A stretch of 31,562 nt of DNA from Bacteroidales bacterium (lineage in GTDB: Bacteria; Bacteroidota; Bacteroidia; Bacteroidales; Marinilabiliaceae). Made by a program: the position numbers and the translations under genes. The stretch covers positions 1 to 31,562 of the forward strand of contig CAAFWU010000023.1 of NCBI GenBank assembly GCA_900766825.1, read 5' to 3'. Below the pieces are notes generated by a model that had not been told where the DNA came from, did no database searches, and was given only the letters and a program-made list of their open reading frames with translations. Within the stretch, counting starts at the first letter, position 1, and every line of letters starts with the position of its first letter. Positions 23,313-30,315 of the stretch are shown here, piece by piece.

Positions 23313-24119
23313 ATGTCAACAATCTTATTTAACAAAGCAGTGTTTGGTCCTGTGCGCAGCAGGCGTTTGGGGCTGTCGTTGGGCATAAACCTGTTGCCCA
23401 CCAATGGCAAGGTGTGTTCGTTCGACTGCCTATACTGCGAGTGTGGTTTTAACCGAAAGGCTGAGGGTGAGGGTGCTGCTCATGAGCGCCCTGTGTTGCC
23501 CACGCGATTGAATGTGAGCCGCGAGTTGACGCATGTTCTGAAGAAGATGTTGGCCGACGGCGAGGAGCCCGATGTAATAACCTTTGCAGGTAATGGCGAG
23601 CCCACTCTTCATCCCGATTTTGCCGCCATTGTGGACGATACGCTTGAGCTGCGCGACCAGTATGCGCCCAACGCCCGCGTGTGTGTGCTGAGCAATGCCA
23701 CTCGTTTGTCGCACCCCGATGTTGCTCATGCCCTGAGCATGGTGGACGAGGCTATTCTGAAGATTGACTCGGGCAGGGAGGAGACCATAATGATGCTGGA
23801 CCGCCCCAATGGTAGCTATTCGTTGGAGGAGGTTGTGGATAACATAGTGACGCATCGTGAGGCTTTGGGCGATGCGCTGACCATACAGACGATGTTTGTT
23901 TCGTGGACACTGGATGGGGTGACGTATGACAACACATGCCCCGAGGATGTTGAGCCTTGGATGGAGATTTTGCAACGCATCCGTCCGCCTCGTCTGATGA
24001 TTTATACCATTGACCGCGAGACGCCTTATAAGGAGATGAGTAAGACGCCTAAGGCAACGCTGGATGGCATTGCGGAGCGTGCACGGGAGGTGGTGCCTGA
24101 GGTTAGTGTGGCGTACTGA
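23313..24119 (+). CDS. Radical SAM protein
   Basis: A 268-aa radical S-adenosylmethionine enzyme of uncharacterised specificity. The 4Fe-4S motif CxxxCxxC is at C35, C39 and C42 ('KVCSFDCLYCECG'). A glycine-rich SAM contact region 'VITFAGNGEPTLHPDF' follows, then 'VCVLSNATRL' and 'VDEAILKIDSG' as barrel strands. The opening 'FGPVRSRRLGLSLGINLLP' and the 'CxYCECG' context match the COG0731-like group, distantly related to wyosine-synthesis enzymes. I cannot assign a reaction. The start at 23313 has a strong ribosome-binding site. It is monocistronic and divergent from holB, and a strong terminator follows at 24201. Confidence 0.88.
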   Translation: MSTILFNKAVFGPVRSRRLGLSLGINLLPTNGKVCSFDCLYCECGFNRKAEGEGAAHERPVLPTRLNVSRELTHVLKKMLADGEEPDVITFAGNGEPTLHPDFAAIVDDTLELRDQYAPNARVCVLSNATRLSHPDVAHALSMVDEAILKIDSGREETIMMLDRPNGSYSLEEVVDNIVTHREALGDALTIQTMFVSWTLDGVTYDNTCPEDVEPWMEILQRIRPPRLMIYTIDRETPYKEMSKTPKATLDGIAERAREVVPEVSVAY

Positions 24120-24135
24120 TTGTATATATTGATTT

Positions 24136-24180
24136 GCGCCCTAAATGGGGACATTGCCCCAAAGGGATAACAGAATATAG
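24136..24180 (-). repeat. Degenerate b-type hairpin repeat remnant
   Basis: Read on the minus strand, this segment contains ATATTCTGTTATCCCTTTGG followed by GGCAATGTCCCC. It aligns with the ATATTCTGTTGCCCTTTCAG segment of the repeats at 5735-5754 and 6000-6017. The stem is partly broken. Confidence 0.5.
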
Positions 24181-24200
24181 TTCAGAGCAACTCCCTGAGT

Positions 24201-24245
24201 AACAAGCCCTCCACATCATCTAAATGTGGGGGGCTTGTTGTTTAA
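24201..24245 (+). terminator. Terminator downstream of radical SAM gene
   Basis: AACAAGCCC...CCACAT (24201-24216) pairs with ATGTGG...GGGCTTGTT (24224-24240), around a short loop, and is followed by GTTT. It is a long GC-rich stem 80 bp after the stop. Confidence 0.85.
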
Positions 24246-24269
24246 ATCAGAATGTACTAACAACAGTCC

Positions 24270-24359
24270 GCTTCCCTTTCAGGGAAGCTTGTCTGGGGGG
24301 GGCATCTACACCCAGGGTTTCACCCTGGGCTAAAGAATCAGAAACCCTTTCAGGGTTTC
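24270..24359 (+). repeat. Triple-hairpin repeat unit c (faces the transposase locus)
   Basis: Hairpin 1 is GCTTCCCTTTCAGGGAAGC (24270-24288). Hairpin 2 has arms CCCAGGGT/ACCCTGGG (24310-24331). Hairpin 3 is GAAACCCTTTCAGGGTTTC (24341-24359). The first spacer carries a run of eight G (24295-24302), and the second is AAAGAATCA. It is oriented toward the transposase. Confidence 0.88.
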
Positions 24360-24627
24360 CGTCCTACTACAGACAGTAGGAATATGATGCGGCATTTAAA
24401 ACATGTACAAACATATATTAATTTAAATCATATACATATATGTATGTGTATATATCACATACACTATTAGATAAGAGTGTTGGACAATTGATGTATTTAG
24501 ATTCACTGCGGGTTTTGTTGCAAAGTATGAATTGCAGAACAGATGGTTGTAGGGTGATTTATGCAATTTAATTGTAGACAGAATACATCAGGTGTTATTC
24601 TGCAATTGAATTGTGGGACGGAGTGCC
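24360..24627. other. AT-rich gene-free segment with palindromes
   Basis: It contains a 14-bp perfect palindrome, ATACATATATGTAT (24432-24445), in very AT-rich DNA, and then copies of CAATTnAATTG (24564-24574, 24603-24613; a third at 24768-24778), the last two marking the start of repeat units d and e. No credible open frame was seen. Confidence 0.5.
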
Positions 24628-24720
24628 GAAACCCTGAAAGGGTTTCTGTCTCTTTAGCCCAGGGTAACACCCTGGGTATCAACGTTTCCCCCACACATAC
24701 AGCTTCCCTGAAGGGGAAGC
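24628..24720 (-). repeat. Triple-hairpin repeat unit d
   Basis: In minus-strand orientation: hairpin 3 at 24628-24646 (GAAACCCTGAAAGGGTTTC as written on the plus strand), hairpin 2 at 24656-24677 and hairpin 1 at 24702-24720. It is the outer unit of the left-hand tandem pair beside the transposase. The spacing to unit e is 166 bp. Confidence 0.88.
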
Positions 24721-24793
24721 GGAGACTATATAGAAACAAAAAGAGGGAACGCCACAAGAGTGTTGTGCAATTGAATTGTGGAGGCGGAATGCC

Positions 24794-24884
24794 GAAACCC
24801 TGAAAGGGTTTCTGTCTCTTTAGCCCAGGGTAACACCCTGGGTATCAACGAACCACACACATACAGCTTCCCTGAAGGGGAAGC
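24794..24884 (-). repeat. Triple-hairpin repeat unit e (abuts transposase 3' end)
   Basis: A near-identical tandem copy of unit d: hairpin 3 at 24794-24812, hairpin 2 at 24822-24843, hairpin 1 at 24866-24884. Hairpin 1 ends 20 bp from the transposase stop codon at 24905. Confidence 0.88.
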
Positions 24885-24904
24885 GAAGACTATAAAAAGA
24901 CAAC

Positions 24905-25360
24905 CTAATCAGATAACACATAACTTTCCTCGAAGGAGATGCCATGGAATTTCAAAAAACCTATGTACTCTTCTTTGAACGATACAATCTTATGATGTAC
25001 CCTTTGATTTTTGAGATACTCAATAGTATGAGGTATTTGCGATTTGCCAATTGAAAAAATACCATACCCACCTTGCCATTCAAAATTGGAATAATATGGC
25101 GAAATATGTTTAATCCACTTACTACTTGCTCTCTTTAAGAAGCCGACAAGATCCGAAATTGTTTCTTGCCTACCCAATGAACAAACTACATGCACGTGGT
25201 CTTCTATACCATCTACCCAAAATGGATTGTCACTTCTGGTTTTAAGCAAATTAGCTATATGAGCATGAACAGCGTTAAGATCTTCTTCCTTAATACGAAC
25301 ACTCGTGTTTTTTACATGAAAAACGAGATGTAAATACACCATGCACAGTGATTGTGCCAT
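24905..25360 (-). CDS. IS200/RAYT-type HUH tyrosine transposase
   Basis: A 151-aa Y1 transposase of the TnpA/REP-associated (RAYT) superfamily, which nicks and joins single-stranded DNA at hairpins. It opens 'MAQSLCMVYLHLVFHVKNT', the common start in Bacteroidota members. The HUH metal site is 'HVH' in 'GIEDHVHVVCSLG' (around 52-65). The catalytic Tyr is probably in 'PHTIEYLKNQRVHHK' (around 110-124). 'SSKWIKHISPYYSNFEWQGGYGIFSIGKS' is the family-specific middle section. The length is normal and the frame intact, so it is likely functional. It is boxed by inverted pairs of triple-hairpin repeats, 20 bp away on one side and 41 bp on the other, which argues for a RAYT acting on these repeats. 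No TnpB partner is present. Confidence 0.9.
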   Translation of the reverse strand: MAQSLCMVYLHLVFHVKNTSVRIKEEDLNAVHAHIANLLKTRSDNPFWVDGIEDHVHVVCSLGRQETISDLVGFLKRASSKWIKHISPYYSNFEWQGGYGIFSIGKSQIPHTIEYLKNQRVHHKIVSFKEEYIGFLKFHGISFEESYVLSD

Positions 25361-25401
25361 ATACTATTAATTGATGTTACATATTGAATTTGCTACTGTC
25401 C

Positions 25402-25491
25402 GCTTCCCTTTCAGGGAAGCACTATGGGGGGTGGGGGCGTTACCCAGGGCGGTGCCCTGGGCTAAAGAGACTGAAAGCCTTTCAGGCTTTC
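25402..25491 (+). repeat. Triple-hairpin repeat unit f (abuts transposase 5' end)
   Basis: Hairpin 1 is GCTTCCCTTTCAGGGAAGC (25402-25420). Hairpin 2 is CCCAGGGCGGTGCCCTGGG with flanks (25442-25463). Hairpin 3 is GAAAGCCTTTCAGGCTTTC (25473-25491). Spacer 1 is G-rich. It mirrors unit e across the transposase gene. Confidence 0.9.
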
Positions 25492-25500
25492 GGGACTTCT

Positions 25501-25555
25501 GATTTTGCTTGTGTTAATGATTTTGATGGTGTTACTAATTTTTGCTGGTGTTACT
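25501..25555 (+). repeat. 18-bp minisatellite, short block
   Basis: Three tandem units ending in GTGTTA(A/C)T, at 25501-25518, 25519-25536 and 25537-25555 (the last is 19 bp), immediately after repeat unit f. Confidence 0.75.
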
Positions 25556-25571
25556 GTTTCTACAATTGTCC

Positions 25572-25659
25572 GCTTCCCTTTCAGGGAAGCTCTGTGGGGG
25601 GCTTTCGTTACCCAGGGCGGTGCCCTGGGCTAAAGAGACTGAAAGCCTTTCAGGCTTTC
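25572..25659 (+). repeat. Triple-hairpin repeat unit g
   Basis: A tandem copy of unit f, offset 168-170 bp: hairpin 1 at 25572-25590, hairpin 2 at 25610-25631, hairpin 3 at 25641-25659. All stems are perfect, and the spacer AAAGAGACT is identical to that of unit f. Confidence 0.9.
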
Positions 25660-25668
25660 GGGACTTCT

Positions 25669-25758
25669 GATTTTACTTGTGTTACTGGTTTTTATGGTGT
25701 TACTAAGTTTGATGGTGTTACTGTTTTTGACTGTGTTACTGATTTTGACGGTGTTACT
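25669..25758 (+). repeat. 18-bp minisatellite, five units
   Basis: Exactly five 18-bp units starting at 25669, 25687, 25705, 25723 and 25741, with consensus GnTTTTGAnGGTGTTACT. The last seven bases, TGTTACT, are invariant. The period is a multiple of three and is open in more than one frame, but no convincing gene contains it. Beyond it (25759-25830) one minus-strand frame reads 'LLAEARERLDNDVRET' before a stop; I could not assign it. Confidence 0.85.
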
Positions 25759-25830
25759 GTTTCCCGAACATCATTGTCAAGACGTTCGCGAGCTTCTGCC
25801 AACAACGTCTATATCTGCCGAATGAGCACA

Positions 25831-26142
25831 TCACAAGGAGGAAACTCGGTGAGGTTCAGTTTGTAATGATAAAATCTCTACAATACGCAACCGACTCAAT
25901 TGTGTCGCCAGCGGCGACACAATCTCTAAATTGGGCATCAACTGCGCAAATTTCATCATTCGTCGGATATTTCTACTTTCTAAAACCCTTGTCCCATAGA
26001 CTTTCTGTAATTGTGGCGCAAGTTGCGACACAAATTGCTTTCCAACACCAACACTCTCTTTACCAATTACTTCGCAACTAATACAGTTGCCAATGTGGCA
26101 ATACATCATGGAGAGTTCATAATTGGCTGTGGCGGACGTCTG
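25831..26142 (-). pseudogene. DUF1016/YhcG-family nuclease, N-terminal fragment
   Basis: An open minus-strand stretch reading 'ATANYELSMMYCHIGN', then 'VGKQFVSQLAPQLQKVYG', 'RNIRRMMKFAQLMPNLEIVSPLATQLS' and 'IVEILSLQT'. These match, in order, the DUF1016 N-terminal domain of PDDEXK (YhcG-like) proteins. The usual 'LSWSHF' joint is shortened, and the frame stops soon afterwards with no C-terminal nuclease domain. A stop also lies directly upstream (26143-26145), so both ends are lost. Intact relatives are about 340 aa. I read it as a decayed remnant next to the restriction locus. Expression as a short protein from the ATG at 26109 cannot be excluded. Confidence 0.65.
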
Positions 26143-26169
26143 TTAGGTTGGCAGAGTCGTTATTATTAG

Positions 26170-26219
26170 TTGTAGGATTTTTGTTGGGGAATATCTGCTA
26201 TGAGCATTGAGTCCTACAA
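26170..26219. terminator. Weak inverted repeat beyond hsdR
   Basis: TTGTAGGA (26170-26177) and TCCTACAA (26212-26219) flank a 34-nt loop, 16 bp after the hsdR stop. There is no clear T-run. It may be a weak terminator or chance. Confidence 0.3.
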
Positions 26220-26234
26220 TTGAGAAAAGAAATT

Positions 26235-29200
26235 CTACAGACCTTCATTCTCGTCTTCTGCAGCCATAGAGAGGTTGTCGGTATCGTCGGAGGGGAGCCT
26301 GTAGGTGCTGGCCGATTCGCCATTCATGCCCATGCCTGTGTGGAAAGCACTTAGGTTGTGACCGTTGGCTTCCAGTTGGGCCATGCAACTGCCTGCGGCA
26401 TAGGCGTAGAGGGTCACGGCAACTTTAATCTTATAATCCAACAGACTCTCGGGTGCTGTGGTAGAAACATGTGCCTCAAGATTACGCCACTGCTTCATAT
26501 TTTCCAAATGTTGGAAGAGTTTATGATGCAAATCATCCTGACAATACTTCAGTTTCCGTATGGGCTCAATGGCCACCACAACATCCTTCCACGAAACATT
26601 TTCTCCTTCCTCCTCGGGTTCCAACTCTTTGTCATTCAGCAAATAATAGAGTTTCTTAAGATAGGCCTCGAACTTGGTGAGCAAGAAACTCGAGTAGATG
26701 TGCTTTTCTGCATAAGTGGGCCTCTTGCCAAAGAGATGGCCAAAAGCGGAATTGAGTATGCTGCCTAAACCATCGAGCGACTGAACACTCTGGGCATTGA
26801 TAACATAGAACATGGCATCCACAACCTCAGCTTGCGTACGGACCAACTCCTCGGCTCCCATAAGGGTTTGCAATATTATGCTGCTTATGCCACCACGGAT
26901 TGTGGCAACATTGAACTCACCCACAGGCTCGTCATGAGGTGCTGCAAGACGGAAGTCCACAACCTCAGCCGCAGGCTGCTCATCCTTCACGTACTTAAAG
27001 TCGTCGTTGAACCAAGCGCGCAGGATGTTTTTGCGCCTCTGAGCAAAGAGAATGAAGTCCTTGAGCAGATCGTTGAACTTGGCATTGAGCATAAAGGGTG
27101 GCACATGGGCATCCAAAACCTTCTGCACAAATGCCAAACTCTTGTCCCTTCTCTTTGTCTCCTGAAGTGCAGTGAAACGACCGTTGTCGTTGAGGTTATT
27201 TTCCGTTGGTCCACTGAACATAATCTCTTTCAACAGTCCCTCGTCGAGGCCTGTGGCTTCGCATAGGTTAATAATCTGACCAATGAGCTCACGATGCTTA
27301 TAGAGCTCAATGTAGTCCGCCAGTGTTTTACCCTCCTCCAACCTGAGGTCGCCACTCTGCACATCGTGCAGAATGGTGTAGGCAAAACGCTGATCCTCTT
27401 GCGAAAGCGATGCAAAATTGCGGCACATATACTCGTAGGCCGCATGCGTAACTTCGCTTCCAGGACCATGCGTATAGAGCTCTTTTACAAACTTATGGAA
27501 GTTGGAGTTTATGTAGTCAGCATCAATCTTACCTGTGGCGGTCTCCACTACAAAGGTATCCAGTTCGGGTTCCCATGGGGCACTGCCGCCAGTGTGGTCG
27601 CCAGTGGGTAGGTCGAAGAGCTCACGATAGCGCTGCAACAGAATGTTGTAGGTCTCAAAATCCAAATCGACAATCTTGTTGATTACTCTCTCGCCATACT
27701 TGAACTCATACTCCTTCTTGTCCCACGAGAAACCCTGATATGTGGCAGCTTGAATAAGCCTCGAGAGCTCTTTGAACCACGCAGCAAACTGCTTGCGATC
27801 CACACCACTCTCGGGCAATCGCTCAAAGTTCATTATCTGGTTGGCCTGAAAAAGTCTCTCTATGGCATGAAAGCGGGTGTTGATGTTATCGATATTAACA
27901 TCCAACTTATTCACAAAGAGCCCCTTAACATCTTTGTCCACATACAAATCCAGCGCCTCGTTGATGTTCTGCTCCATTGTGTAGGTGCGGTTGTAGTACT
28001 TTATGATGCCAAAGGGTTTGTCGTCGCCAAAGAGTCGGTTGGTGCGGGAGAAGGCCTGAATTATGTCCACATAGCTCATGAGTTTGTCCACATAGAGGGT
28101 GTTCACCCACTTGGAGTCGTAGCCAGTGAGCATCTGCGACACCACAATGAGCAGGTCTATCTGCTTCTCATGATGCCCCTCCATGCCTGTGGCGTAGGCA
28201 CCCTTGTGAGCCACACGCTGCGCCACATCCTTTTTATACTGGGCATAGTCGGCAAGTCCATAGGTTGTGCCAAACTTACGGTTGTAGTCCTCCAACATCT
28301 TTTTCAGAGCCCCCTCGCGCACAATGCCCTCTTCGTTCTCGTCGATATTGTTGTCGAACACAGCGGCCACATTGAGTTCGGGATGTTGCTCCACAAAAAG
28401 GTTATAGTACTCAATGGCTTGGCTAATGCTTTGGGTAGCCATCATGGCGTGGAACTTGCCGCCGCGGCTATAGAGTTGTCGGCTCTGCACAATGTCGTTC
28501 ATCACAGCAAAGTGATGTTCGTCGTTCGTGTATATGCTCTTGGGCAAGAAGCTCTCCACACCGCTCACCATCTTGGCATTCTCAAAATACTTCTCGGGCA
28601 TCTTGAGCTTTTTGGTGAAGCGGACGTAGATTGCCTTGAGCTCCTTGTCGGTCTTGAGAAGGGGACGAAGTTCCTCCACAGGTCGCTCCACAGCATTGGC
28701 GGGCTCTATGCCTTCACGCTCATCCAGTTTAAGGTTTATCTGCTTAAAGGCCACCAACTCGCGGAGGTCATGCTCTTGGTAGGTCTCCACCTTATAGAGG
28801 TCGAAGCCCAGCACATTATGGTCGGGAATGGCAAAGCCCAATGTGTATTTATGCAGGCATTCGCCAAAAATGGTCTCCGTGGTTATCTCTTTCTTGCCCT
28901 GCTTGGCATTGGCGGGGAATATGGGTGTGCCAGTAAATCCAAAGAGCAGAGCTCGGGTGAAGGTGTTTTTTATGCTCATGAGCATCTCACCAAACACCGA
29001 GCGGTGGCACTCATCCACAATAAAGACCAGACGTTTTTTGTTTATCTTGTCAATGTTCTCCTGCGTTATGTTGCCTCCTGCCTTTATCTTACTCATCTTC
29101 TGTATAGATGTGACAATAAGGCAGTTATCCGAATCATTATCAAGCAATTTCCCTATCAGGTCGTCGGTATTCACAGTATCGTTAATCCTCTCGCCCTCGC

Positions 29201-30296
29201 CAGCAAAGCCCCTATATTCGTTAAGCGACTGCGTTGCCAGCTCCACACGGTCGAGCAGGAAGACCACCTTATCGGCATCGCCACGCAGCTGCTTGCCATT
29301 CTTCTCGTCCCCATAGGTACCCAATGCGCTCTGAGCAATAATCTGCGCACTCTTGAAGGAGGTCATGGTCTTGCCCGAACCCGTGGTGTGCCAGATGAAG
29401 CCACCCTGCTGCTGATGATTGTCCCACGAAGCACTGCGCACTCTGTCGCATATCTTGCTCACGGCAAAATACTGATAGCTACGCAACACCTTGAGACTCT
29501 TATCCTTATCGTCCGCAATGGTGTAGTAGCCAATCATCTGATGAGCCATGGGAATGGAGAGAAAGCGAGCCGCCACCTCGCGCCAGTCCGTCACCTCATT
29601 GTTGTTGAAGTCCGCCCAATGGAAGAAATACTGTGGCTTGAAGTTGTCGGCATGACCAGGATTGGCAAAGTAGAGGGTCTTCTCGGGCGTCATGGCCACA
29701 AATATCTGCACGAGCGAGAAGATGCCTCGGCGAAAGATGTCGTGCTTAGAATATCGTTTGATCTGCGAGCAGGCCTCGCTCACATTGACCCCACTGCGTT
29801 TAAGTTCAATATGAATAACCGGCATACCGTTGATGAGCAGCATCAAGTCGCCACGGTTGTCGCCCAAAATATTGTCGGCAACGCGGAACCGAGGTTGGCG
29901 CACAATCTGATATCTGCTCTGTCCCGCCTTTATCTCTGCTGGGTCAAAAATCTTCAGATAGACCGACTTACCATTTTGCCCACTATCGGCGCAGTCTCTT
30001 TTTATCTGAATGTACTTATCGTTAATGAGCTTATTGGTCTCATATGGGTTGCCATTGCAGGCATTAACCTTATGGAGTATCTGGTCAATCTCAGCCTTGG
30101 AGAGAGGAGTGTTATTCAACCCATTAATGCCACGATTGTTATGGAAGATTATCTTCATCCAGTTTTCAATCAGGTCCTCTTCGGTAGGGTATGTGATGAC
30201 GTCGTCCACCCAGCCATGGTTGCGAAGTGTTTCCACGAGGGCATCCTCAAAATTGCGTTCGAGGTTGAAGGGACGTATGGTAGCTTCTGTTGGCAT
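26235..30296 (-). CDS. hsdR: Type I restriction enzyme, R (HsdR) subunit
   Basis: The motor/nuclease subunit that translocates and cuts unmodified DNA in complex with HsdM and HsdS. From the ATG at 30296 it is 1353 aa, slightly longer than the usual ~1000-1100. The frame extends to a TTG at 30323 inside hsdS, which is less likely. The nuclease core has an Asp near 150, E164-K166 ('HIELKRSG') and a QxxxY motif (Q178, Y182). Helicase motifs are Walker A 'TTGSGKTMTSFK' (about 304), 'DECHRS' and 'LFGFTGTP', with 'QAFSRTNR' as motif VI. The C-terminal ~450 residues are the helical assembly region. All core motifs are intact. Its ATG lies 19 bp after the hsdS stop. Confidence 0.95.
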   Translation of the reverse strand: MPTEATIRPFNLERNFEDALVETLRNHGWVDDVITYPTEEDLIENWMKIIFHNNRGINGLNNTPLSKAEIDQILHKVNACNGNPYETNKLINDKYIQIKRDCADSGQNGKSVYLKIFDPAEIKAGQSRYQIVRQPRFRVADNILGDNRGDLMLLINGMPVIHIELKRSGVNVSEACSQIKRYSKHDIFRRGIFSLVQIFVAMTPEKTLYFANPGHADNFKPQYFFHWADFNNNEVTDWREVAARFLSIPMAHQMIGYYTIADDKDKSLKVLRSYQYFAVSKICDRVRSASWDNHQQQGGFIWHTTGSGKTMTSFKSAQIIAQSALGTYGDEKNGKQLRGDADKVVFLLDRVELATQSLNEYRGFAGEGERINDTVNTDDLIGKLLDNDSDNCLIVTSIQKMSKIKAGGNITQENIDKINKKRLVFIVDECHRSVFGEMLMSIKNTFTRALLFGFTGTPIFPANAKQGKKEITTETIFGECLHKYTLGFAIPDHNVLGFDLYKVETYQEHDLRELVAFKQINLKLDEREGIEPANAVERPVEELRPLLKTDKELKAIYVRFTKKLKMPEKYFENAKMVSGVESFLPKSIYTNDEHHFAVMNDIVQSRQLYSRGGKFHAMMATQSISQAIEYYNLFVEQHPELNVAAVFDNNIDENEEGIVREGALKKMLEDYNRKFGTTYGLADYAQYKKDVAQRVAHKGAYATGMEGHHEKQIDLLIVVSQMLTGYDSKWVNTLYVDKLMSYVDIIQAFSRTNRLFGDDKPFGIIKYYNRTYTMEQNINEALDLYVDKDVKGLFVNKLDVNIDNINTRFHAIERLFQANQIMNFERLPESGVDRKQFAAWFKELSRLIQAATYQGFSWDKKEYEFKYGERVINKIVDLDFETYNILLQRYRELFDLPTGDHTGGSAPWEPELDTFVVETATGKIDADYINSNFHKFVKELYTHGPGSEVTHAAYEYMCRNFASLSQEDQRFAYTILHDVQSGDLRLEEGKTLADYIELYKHRELIGQIINLCEATGLDEGLLKEIMFSGPTENNLNDNGRFTALQETKRRDKSLAFVQKVLDAHVPPFMLNAKFNDLLKDFILFAQRRKNILRAWFNDDFKYVKDEQPAAEVVDFRLAAPHDEPVGEFNVATIRGGISSIILQTLMGAEELVRTQAEVVDAMFYVINAQSVQSLDGLGSILNSAFGHLFGKRPTYAEKHIYSSFLLTKFEAYLKKLYYLLNDKELEPEEEGENVSWKDVVVAIEPIRKLKYCQDDLHHKLFQHLENMKQWRNLEAHVSTTAPESLLDYKIKVAVTLYAYAAGSCMAQLEANGHNLSAFHTGMGMNGESASTYRLPSDDTDNLSMAAEDENEGL

Positions 30297-30315
30297 GTTT
30301 TCTTTTCTCTTTGCG

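Noticed and set aside
24420..24470. AT-rich palindromic stretch as a replication origin or attachment site
   Set aside because: Only one 14-bp palindrome. No iterons, replication gene or integrase nearby to support it.
24270..25659. Possible CRISPR array
   Set aside because: The repeats are few, palindromic, arranged as inverted pairs, and separated by conserved rather than unique spacers. No cas gene is nearby.
25384..25866. A 160-codon plus-strand frame with FDGVT-like repeats
   Set aside because: It is built entirely from two hairpin repeat units and the 18-bp minisatellite, with no start context or homology.
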